In this document: in pieces, positions 1 through 5,107 of the stretch
Position numbering within the stretch: position 1 is the first letter of the stretch
Layout: every line of letters starts with the position of its first letter
Assembly: GCA_018882485.1 (NCBI GenBank)
Contig: VERU01000191.1
Location: 1-5,690 of the forward strand
From: Rhodoferax sp.
GTDB taxonomy: Bacteria > Pseudomonadota > Gammaproteobacteria > Burkholderiales > Burkholderiaceae_C
DNA: 5,690 nt
Direction of reading: 5' to 3'
Notes under the pieces: model-generated
What the model was told of the DNA's origin: nothing
What the model saw: only the letters and a program-made list of their open reading frames with translations
Databases searched by the model: none
Made by a program: the position numbers and the translations under genes

Positions 1-488
1 GCAGTTACGAGGACGAGCCCGGCATTGAATTTGAGCCCGATGAGCATGTTCTGCAAATGTGCTGGACGGTGGGTGGCGACGACGATTTCCGACAGGTTCT
101 GGATGAAATGTGCATGAATCTCAATGAGCTCGCCCAGGCTGGCGCAGCCATCGAGGTCACGTTTTATGATGCGGACTACGACGAGGAAGACGATGCGCAG
201 GATGGTGATTCCCGTGACGATTTCCTGATGTTGTTCGTGGGGCCGGATCCGGCTTCCATCATGCAGGTTCAGCGCGATCTGCTGGTGCAGGACGTGGTTC
301 ACCTGATGGAGCGGCATTTCGACGGCGCGCAGCTGGGGGGCGTGGTAGCCGAGATCGACAAGCTGTTCGGTCAGCGTTTCGACGACCTTGTCAACTCGCT
401 GCAGCTCGGTCAGCCTCCCCGTGGCTCAGGCGGTGGTGGGCATTCCGGGGGGCACGGCGGCGGTCGCAAACCCCGGCATCTTCATTGA
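1..488 (+). CDS. Conserved hypothetical acidic protein with Gly/His-rich tail (5'-truncated)
   Basis: The frame is open from base 3, with no stop back to the window edge, so the gene begins upstream. About 161 residues are visible, ending in TGA at 486-488. An ATG at 57 is in frame but is probably internal, because the 18 preceding codons read as normal protein (SYEDEPGIEFEPDEH...). The body is acidic and mixed alpha/beta in appearance (CWTVGGDDDFRQVLDE, then IEVTFYDADYDEED). A helical stretch follows (MQVQRDLLVQDVVHLMERHF), then a tail GSGGGGHSGGHGGGRKPRHLH, so the C-terminus is rich in Gly, His and basic residues. I recall similar uncharacterised proteins in Burkholderiales (possibly the DUF6806 family), but this is memory, not a search. 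There is no signal peptide or membrane segment in the visible part. Function is unknown. It is convergent with the minus-strand operon and overlaps its last gene by 7 nt, so it is not part of it. Confidence 0.8.
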   Translation, partial: SYEDEPGIEFEPDEHVLQMCWTVGGDDDFRQVLDEMCMNLNELAQAGAAIEVTFYDADYDEEDDAQDGDSRDDFLMLFVGPDPASIMQVQRDLLVQDVVHLMERHFDGAQLGGVVAEIDKLFGQRFDDLVNSLQLGQPPRGSGGGGHSGGHGGGRKPRHLH

Positions 489-1657
489 ACCGGGCGTGGT
501 GTGTTTGACGGTGCGACCGAGACAGGCGCGGGCGCTGTTGCCCGTGTGGGCACCGTGAGCACGAAGTGCAGCCCCCCAGTCACGGGTTGGGCTCGCAGGT
601 CTCCTCCCGCCTCGCGCAGGCTGCGGCGCGCCTGGTAAAGCCCAAGGCCCAGTCCGCCCGGTCTTCCACTGGCAAAGGGTTCGAACAGCTTGTCGGGCGG
701 AATCTGGGTCGTTGGGTCGGGCCAGGGGCTGAAAAACACCAACTGGGCCATGGGAGGCTGGTCGTCAGTACCTGGCGTGGTATCCAGGCGAAGTGCCGGC
801 TTCACGGCACCCGGGTCACGCCAGTTCGGAGCGAGGTTGGAGAGCAGGTTGTCCAGTGCCCTTGCGAGCAGCCCGGGGCCGACCCAGGCTGTGGCGTCTC
901 CTGATAGTTCGACCTGCAGGCCCGCCAGATGCGTCGCTTTCAAGACCGCATCCCGCAAGGAGATCATCAACGGCCGATCGTCCGTCCGGGGCATGTTTCC
1001 CAGTGATCGGATCAGCCGGTTGGCCCGCTCCTGCGCGAGGGGCGCATTCTGGCGGAGCCGGTTCGCAGCATTCAACAAGGCCTGAGGATCGGGCGAGTCG
1101 CCGAAATCGGCGCAGACCCAACCCACCCATTGGGCCAGGTTGCGCATGTCGTGCTGCAGGTAAAGCGTCAGCCGGGCTCGTTCTGCCAATGCGGCCGAAA
1201 TGGCACCGGTTCGGGCGCGCACGGCGGCTTCCAGCAGCAGGACCAGCACCCGAGCCAGTTGCTCTGCGAACATGCGGCGTTCGCCACCCGCAGCCCCATG
1301 GACCAGGGTCAGAGTGAGTTTGACATCGGGCTCACTGCCGATATCGTAGATCACCGTCCGGGGTCCCCGGATGGGCTGGCTTTCCCGCGCGCTGCGGGGA
1401 CCGCAATCGGCGTCGATGGGCGAACCGAACCAGTCACCTTCCAGACGAAGGCGACGCCACCCAGCCGAGACCAGCACGGGCCAGGCCGCAGGCGCAATAT
1501 CCGCGGGCTCGAGTCCCTGGCTACCCAGTTGGAGCAGGGCCTGCATACCCTGGTGAAAACGCCGAGCCCGTCGGGACAGGCTGGCGCTGGTGATCAGCAG
1601 CGTGATGCCTGCCGCCAGACAGACCAGCGAGAGGCTAGTCAGGACGGCGAACACCAT
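482..1657 (-). CDS. Membrane sensor histidine kinase with HDxRN H-box and degenerate ATP lid motif
   Basis: This 391-residue protein autophosphorylates on His and passes the phosphate to a response regulator, most likely the one encoded just upstream. Residues 3-25 form one hydrophobic N-terminal segment (FAVLTSLSLVCLAAG...), followed by basic residues (RRARR), which suggests a membrane anchor with a mostly cytoplasmic protein. Residues 35-160 match no sensor domain I recognise. The H-box is LQHDMRNLA, with His169, Asp170 and Asn173. The N-box is at 267-278 (ALDNLLSN). The F-box is LFEPF at 324-328, and the G2 box GGLGLGL at 334-340 is intact. A normal DxGxG G1 box is absent; the corresponding stretch is SPWPDPTTQI (310-319). 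The tail (371-391) is Ala/Pro/Thr-rich. The frame stays open further upstream to 1771, but ATG 1657 is preferred because the membrane segment starts there and the upstream codons are an out-of-frame reading of the regulator gene. No Shine-Dalgarno is seen, and the start overlaps the regulator gene by 23 nt, so translational coupling is likely. Confidence 0.9.
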   Translation of the reverse strand: MVFAVLTSLSLVCLAAGITLLITSASLSRRARRFHQGMQALLQLGSQGLEPADIAPAAWPVLVSAGWRRLRLEGDWFGSPIDADCGPRSARESQPIRGPRTVIYDIGSEPDVKLTLTLVHGAAGGERRMFAEQLARVLVLLLEAAVRARTGAISAALAERARLTLYLQHDMRNLAQWVGWVCADFGDSPDPQALLNAANRLRQNAPLAQERANRLIRSLGNMPRTDDRPLMISLRDAVLKATHLAGLQVELSGDATAWVGPGLLARALDNLLSNLAPNWRDPGAVKPALRLDTTPGTDDQPPMAQLVFFSPWPDPTTQIPPDKLFEPFASGRPGGLGLGLYQARRSLREAGGDLRAQPVTGGLHFVLTVPTRATAPAPVSVAPSNTPRPVQ

Positions 1658-2270
1658 ACTTGCGCAGGTAGTAGTAGACGTGCTCCCGGGCCAGTCCGAG
1701 GCGTCTTGCGGTCTCAGCCACGTTGTAGCCACTCGAGACAAAGATCCTGCGAAGCAACTGTTCCTCGGCACCCGCGGCAGCCTCCTTCGGACCTTCGGAC
1801 AGCCTGGCCGTCAGATGCAGGCGTGTTTCGCCGTGTGCAGTGAGCCGTTGCTCGTTGTGGCTGAACAGCCGTGCCCGATCGAGCGCCCGGATGATTTCAG
1901 GAATGCCGACCGGTTTGGTGAGGAAATCGAAAGCGCCGCGCCGAACCGCCTCAAAGGCCGCTGAATCTTCGTCCTGACCGGTCAGTACGATGGCCTTGGC
2001 CTGGGGCACCCGAAGGAGGTAGTCGTCCAGCAGGGTCAGTCCCTCACTCATGCCACTGGCATGCGGTGGCAAGCCCAGGTCCATCAGGGCGATGCCCGGG
2101 AGTTCTGCACCCTGGAGGAGTTGGATGGCCTGCCGGCGATCGAACGCCCGAAGGACCTGGTAGCCGGACTGGCCGAGTGCATTGGCCAGGTAGTCATTCA
2201 GCGCAGGGTCGTCCTCGACCAGCAGCAGGGTCCGGTTGAAGGCTGCTCCAGCCGGGTCGTCATCAGTCAT
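1635..2270 (-). CDS. Two-component response regulator, REC plus Fis-type helix-turn-helix
   Basis: This is a DNA-binding response regulator of 211 residues from ATG 2270; a GTG directly before it at 2273 could add one residue. The receiver domain spans about residues 13-135. It has the acidic pocket Glu19/Asp20 (LLLVEDDPAL), phospho-acceptor Asp64 (ALMDLGLPP), Thr97 (IVLTG) and Lys119 (LTKP), so every catalytic position is present. After a linker comes a Fis-type HTH at about 170-208 (NVAETARRLGLAREHVYYYL). There is no AAA+ sigma-54 activation domain between the two, so the architecture is that of the RegA/PrrA/ActR type rather than NtrC, PilR or PrsR. The start overlaps the end of the 80-residue gene by 8 nt, and the 3' end overlaps the kinase start by 23 nt. 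No clear ribosome binding site precedes it. The likely role is transcriptional control in answer to the adjacent kinase. Targets are unknown; the pilus-type operon itself is an obvious candidate (inference). Confidence 0.93.
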   Translation of the reverse strand: MTDDDPAGAAFNRTLLLVEDDPALNDYLANALGQSGYQVLRAFDRRQAIQLLQGAELPGIALMDLGLPPHASGMSEGLTLLDDYLLRVPQAKAIVLTGQDEDSAAFEAVRRGAFDFLTKPVGIPEIIRALDRARLFSHNEQRLTAHGETRLHLTARLSEGPKEAAAGAEEQLLRRIFVSSGYNVAETARRLGLAREHVYYYLRKYGVRRPD

Positions 2271-2505
2271 CACCGCCAGTCACCCGGGTCAGGATGGGCA
2301 CCACGGCCAAGCCAAAACCGACGAAGAGCGCAACGAATCCCGAGAAAACGCGGATCAGAACCCAGTCCGAAGGGGTATCCGGGCTGACCGCCAGCAGCAC
2401 GTAACCCGAGAAAAGGATCACCAGCCCGACCCAGGTCAATACCTGTCGACGGCGACTGACGACCCGATTGCGTTGTCGGGAATACTCGTACTGGTAGTCG
2501 GCCAT
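2263..2505 (-). CDS. Small hypothetical protein with two predicted membrane segments
   Basis: This 80-residue protein is not one I recognise. The N-terminus is polar and basic with tyrosines (MADYQYEYSRQRNRVVSRRR, residues 1-20). Two hydrophobic segments follow, about 22-40 (VLTWVGLVILFSGYVLLAV) and 49-71 (VLIRVFSGFVALFVGFG...), joined by a short loop, SPDTPSDW. The C-terminus is short and acidic (TGGDD). By the positive-inside rule, the basic N-terminus suggests a hairpin with both ends in the cytoplasm. An excellent Shine-Dalgarno fixes the start. It lies between the last pilus-type gene (12 nt upstream) and the response regulator (8 nt overlap), so it is almost certainly co-transcribed with both. 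It could be a small assembly factor of the secretion or pilus platform, or a membrane modulator of the kinase; nothing in the sequence decides between these. Confidence 0.8.
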   Translation of the reverse strand: MADYQYEYSRQRNRVVSRRRQVLTWVGLVILFSGYVLLAVSPDTPSDWVLIRVFSGFVALFVGFGLAVVPILTRVTGGDD

Positions 2506-2512
2506 GTGCAGT

Positions 2513-2518
2513 CTCCTT
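2513..2518 (-). promoter_or_regulatory. Ribosome binding site of the small membrane protein gene
   Basis: Reading the minus strand, AAGGAG lies 7 nt before the ATG at 2505. Its first A is also the last base of the TGA stop of the preceding gene (TGAAGGAG). The perfect spacing supports ATG 2505 as the true start, and shows that this small frame is translated rather than an accidental ORF. Confidence 0.85.
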
Positions 2519-2988
2519 CAGCGCATCGTCTTGACCGACACAGCGCCTGGACGTACCACATCGGCCTTGATGTTTTCGGTCAGGTCCATGGTTTCACCGA
2601 CTCGCAGGGCTTTGCCGCTGATAGTGACCCGGTCGCGCGTAATCACCAAGCGCCGGTCGGGGGCCACCCGCATGCCTTCACGCACCGGCTGACCATTGAT
2701 CCAGACGGTGCTGTGGCCGTTTTTCCGGTGCACGATCCCGTTGACCGACATCATGGTCACTTCCGGCTTGGCTTCGGGGGCGTTGGGGGTCGAGCGGGTG
2801 CGGGTGATGACCGCCCGCTCGCTGGCCGAATACAACAAGGTTCCCAGGTCGATGTCATCCTGAGCGCGTGCTGCAGGGACTGAAATCAGCAGGCCCAGCA
2901 GCGGACCCGCAACGAGCGCACGGACCCACCCTGGATGGACGTCACGGTGATCTGTGATTCGCCCGTGCGATGCCGCTGCAGGGTTCAT
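2518..2988 (-). CDS. MshK/GspB/PilP-like periplasmic pilus or secretion assembly protein
   Basis: This 156-residue protein is probably exported. A long polar N-region (about 22 residues) is followed by a hydrophobic core at 23-38 (RALVAGPLLGLLISVPAARA) and a fitting signal peptidase I site, ARA|QDD, after residue 42. The core could instead stay as a membrane anchor. The mature part has a flexible Pro/Thr-rich stretch (about 62-77). A small beta-rich domain follows at about 79-137, with SVNGIVHRKNGHSTVWINGQ, then VREGMRV, RDRVTISGKALRVGE. The pattern 'NGIV ... aWINGq.v..G..v ... v.l..geav.L..Ge' is what I know from MshK, GspB and related PilP/GspC-like proteins that link the inner-membrane complex to the secretin. 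The frame is open upstream to 3042, but ATG 2988 is chosen because it has a strong ribosome binding site and overlaps the previous stop as ATGA. The assignment to family rests on motif style and on position after the PilO-like gene. Confidence 0.75.
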   Translation of the reverse strand: MNPAAASHGRITDHRDVHPGWVRALVAGPLLGLLISVPAARAQDDIDLGTLLYSASERAVITRTRSTPNAPEAKPEVTMMSVNGIVHRKNGHSTVWINGQPVREGMRVAPDRRLVITRDRVTISGKALRVGETMDLTENIKADVVRPGAVSVKTMR

Positions 2989-3623
2989 GGCTTTTTGACC
3001 TCCAGGGTTTCGCCGGGCACGACAAAGAACCGCAGGCTGCACCGTGCGGTCAATCCCTTTTCTCCAGCCGAAGAAAAGTTGCAGGCGCTGACGCGGTAGC
3101 GGCCGCTTGCCCGGGCCTGGTAGCGTTTCAGGAAGTCCAGCATCTCGCTCTCATGAACCTGGCTGGTCGTGAATTCCAGGTCGTGCATGGTGGCGCCGTC
3201 GGAGACCGAGCCTGTGGACCCAGGTGGGGCTGGAGTTTGCCCAGACTCTGGCGTAGAGACGCTGGGAGAGTAGGGCTTCGGGGACTGCAGGACGAAGGTG
3301 AATCCGTCTGGCAAACCGGCTGATTTGTACACCTCGACCAGCTCCTCGGTCCAGATTTCGCGGTTGGGTTTGCCCACCATGCCGCCGGTGCGCAGGGATT
3401 CGAATCGCGTGTGCTGCCGGGTCATGAGTTCGAGGTCGGCGCGACGGGCCGTGAGTTGGGAAGAAACCGCTTCGTCTTGTTGTCGGGCCTGTGCGAGTTC
3501 CGCAGCGGCCTTGCGGGTCATTGCATCGCCTGTGATCAGCACCGCTGCGGCCATCACAGCGCCCACCAGCAGCACCCCCAGGGCGAGGCGTGAGCGATTG
3601 AGGATCTGAACCAGGTCGTTCAT
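2985..3623 (-). CDS. PilO/GspM/MshJ-like inner-membrane alignment protein
   Basis: This 212-residue bitopic protein has a short cytoplasmic N-terminus (MNDLVQILNRSR), one membrane segment at 13-31 (LALGVLLVGAVMAAAVLIT), a probable periplasmic coiled coil at about 35-75 (AAAELAQARQQDEAVSSQL...) and a globular periplasmic region. A Pro/Ser/Thr/Gly-rich stretch at 116-143 interrupts that region. The C-terminal part (148-207) alternates helix and strand as expected for the ferredoxin-like fold of PilO/GspM (MHDLEFTTSQVHESEMLDFL). Two cysteines, 181 and 195, lie in it and could pair. Members of this family dimerise with the PilN/GspL partner to form the periplasmic clamp between the platform and the secretin; the preceding gene encodes such a partner. 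The start ATG 3623 overlaps the preceding TGA as ATGA. A longer open frame to 3689 is rejected because it only reads the partner gene out of frame. No Shine-Dalgarno is visible, so expression probably depends on translational coupling. Confidence 0.82.
   Translation of the reverse strand: MNDLVQILNRSRLALGVLLVGAVMAAAVLITGDAMTRKAAAELAQARQQDEAVSSQLTARRADLELMTRQHTRFESLRTGGMVGKPNREIWTEELVEVYKSAGLPDGFTFVLQSPKPYSPSVSTPESGQTPAPPGSTGSVSDGATMHDLEFTTSQVHESEMLDFLKRYQARASGRYRVSACNFSSAGEKGLTARCSLRFFVVPGETLEVKKP
2998..3003 (-). promoter_or_regulatory. Ribosome binding site of the MshK-like gene
   Basis: Minus-strand GGAGGT lies 9 nt before ATG 2988, inside the last codons of the PilO-like gene (reading CTG GAG GTC). 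It is a full anti-16S match, and it decides the start in favour of 2988 over the in-frame start at 3042. Confidence 0.85.
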
Positions 3624-5095
3624 GATCGGGGGGCGGATGCCGCCGGTTCCGGGGCTTTCAGCGTTGGACGACCTACGGCCAGACACCACGACAGTGCGGA
3701 GTTGGCGCCCTCCTTGGACAGGCTGCCACTGAGGGAGGCTTCTGCCAGACCGCGCATCGGATCGGTCAGCACCTTGACCCCGGGCGTGCTGCGCAGTCGG
3801 TCGGTCAGGTCGATGATGGCCTGTGACCGGGCTTTGGAACTGCGGCCGCTTGGGATGCGCACGGAGAAACTGACCCGACTGAACATGCCCGGATCGCCCG
3901 TTGCTGCTTCGGCGCCGGTTGTGGCGGCGGCGTCCCCGGTGGCCGGGCTGTCACAGACCGGTGAGCCCGGCGTGACGACGGACCAATCGAGTTCAACCAG
4001 TCGCAATCCCGGGTCACTGCCTATGGCACGGGCCAGACTCCACAGGTGCGCGGACATTGAGGGGGCAGAAATGATCTCGGTCTGGTCCATCTGGATGACC
4101 CTGCGCACGAGGTCGGCGGACACCCCGTAGGCTTTGAGGTCGCGGTCAACCCCAGCCAATTCTCCTGAATGCTTGCGGGTATCCGCTTGAACCCGAGCCA
4201 ATGCCGATTGGCTGTTATCAAGGTCTTGCCAGACGTTCAGGGCTTGCCAGCCACCGAAGGTCAGCGCCGCCACGCCCAACGCATAGGCAATTCGTCGAAC
4301 CTGGATCGCCACATAGCCGGTTCTGCGCTTCAAGGGCAGCAATTGCCCCGGTGGTGAGCGCAACGCAAGGTCGAACAGCTGGTACTTCAGGCCCTCGGGT
4401 TGCAGGTCTCTCCAGGGGCGTGGTGCCGCAACCATCATCAAGGACTCTTTGGAGAGGGCTTCCTGCATGCCCTGCCCGCCGCCCAGGACAACGACCGAGT
4501 GCCGCTTGCCATCGCGGTCCAGAACCTTGGTGTTCTCAAGATGCCGCAGGGTGCGCACGATCTCCGCCACCTGTGCGCCGGGCGTGGTGGCGTCCCGGAC
4601 CAAGCGGCTGATGATGGGGACCCGTTGCTTGAAGAACAGGATGCGCAAACGGTCGGCGTGCGGCAACACCACAAAACTGTCTGCCGGTACCGATCGGTGC
4701 GTTGCAATGCTGGACAACAACTGTGAGGTGGTCCACAAACCGGCGATCGGTATCGCAAGCTCATCCAGCAGCTCGTCGATGCGACCGGCTGCATCCAGGC
4801 CCAGCAGGGTCTGTCGGGGCGGCGCCAACCGCGCCATCAGCGTACCGCCGGCAGGCGGAGGCAGGGCCATCCGGTAAGGGCTTTCCGGATACTTGGACGC
4901 CAGCTGGCGCTGGATGTACCCGGAACGATCCCGCCCAAAGAGCCGCGGAACCTGGATATCCGACAAGGATTCTTCGGCCAGATCGGTGACCATCCAGACC
5001 GGCCCCCCCTGGGGCACTTCCGAAGGTTCCCAGCCTGCGCTGCTCTTGAGCCAGAACTCGGTTCCAGCGGGAGTCAGGTAGGCAAGCGTCTTCAT
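3620..5095 (-). CDS. GspL-like / PilM-PilN-like bitopic platform protein (MshI-type)
   Basis: This 491-residue protein is probably the membrane-spanning partner of the PilO-like protein in a type IV pilus, MSHA or type II secretion platform. The cytoplasmic part (1-260) has the look of a degenerate actin-like PilM/GspL domain. The N-terminus lacks the DxG phosphate motif (MKTLAYLTPAGTEFWL), while a Gly-rich VVVLGGGQGMQEAL at 201-214 resembles the adenosine motif. One membrane segment lies at about 265-286 (QVRRIAYALGVAALTFGGWQ). It is followed by a periplasmic coiled-coil-like stretch at 288-325 and a PilN-like mixed alpha/beta domain (about 345-475). That domain carries an Ala/Thr/Gly-rich insertion at 383-402 and cysteines 381 and 471. 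The C-tail is Pro/Ala-rich. The start is 12 nt after the GspF-type stop; the spacer is GC-rich with no Shine-Dalgarno, so re-initiation is likely. The ATGA overlap with the PilO-like gene supports equal production of the two partners. Family placement comes from architecture and order, not from close identity. Confidence 0.8.
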   Translation of the reverse strand: MKTLAYLTPAGTEFWLKSSAGWEPSEVPQGGPVWMVTDLAEESLSDIQVPRLFGRDRSGYIQRQLASKYPESPYRMALPPPAGGTLMARLAPPRQTLLGLDAAGRIDELLDELAIPIAGLWTTSQLLSSIATHRSVPADSFVVLPHADRLRILFFKQRVPIISRLVRDATTPGAQVAEIVRTLRHLENTKVLDRDGKRHSVVVLGGGQGMQEALSKESLMMVAAPRPWRDLQPEGLKYQLFDLALRSPPGQLLPLKRRTGYVAIQVRRIAYALGVAALTFGGWQALNVWQDLDNSQSALARVQADTRKHSGELAGVDRDLKAYGVSADLVRRVIQMDQTEIISAPSMSAHLWSLARAIGSDPGLRLVELDWSVVTPGSPVCDSPATGDAAATTGAEAATGDPGMFSRVSFSVRIPSGRSSKARSQAIIDLTDRLRSTPGVKVLTDPMRGLAEASLSGSLSKEGANSALSWCLAVGRPTLKAPEPAASAPRS

Positions 5096-5107
5096 GGGCC
5101 GGGCCGG

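Noticed and set aside
472..494. Possible transcription terminator between the convergent genes
   Set aside because: Only a 5-bp stem (CCCGG/CCGGG) with a 13-nt loop and no T-tract on either side; too weak to call.
793..1317. 174-codon + strand open frame opposite the kinase catalytic region
   Set aside because: It is Arg/Pro/Ala-rich shadow coding opposite a conserved ATPase domain; other overlapping + frames in this stretch are equally long.
1658..1771. N-terminal extension of the histidine kinase to an upstream start at 1771
   Set aside because: These codons are the regulator's HTH region read in another frame. The translation is not kinase-like, and the membrane segment starts exactly at ATG 1657.
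1130..1843. 237-codon + strand open frame opposite the kinase and regulator genes
   Set aside because: It is antisense to two genes with clear motifs. The translation is Gln/Arg/Pro/Gly-rich, with no recognisable fold and no good ribosome binding site seen.
2236..2883. 215-codon + strand open frame opposite the small membrane and MshK-like genes
   Set aside because: It is His/Asp/Gly-rich and antisense to genes that have strong ribosome binding sites and a signal peptide; no supporting start signal.
3624..3689. Upstream start at 3689 for the PilO-like gene
   Set aside because: The extra 22 residues are an out-of-frame reading of the GspL-like C-terminus. The ATGA overlap at 3623 and the usual short cytoplasmic N-terminus of PilO favour the shorter form.
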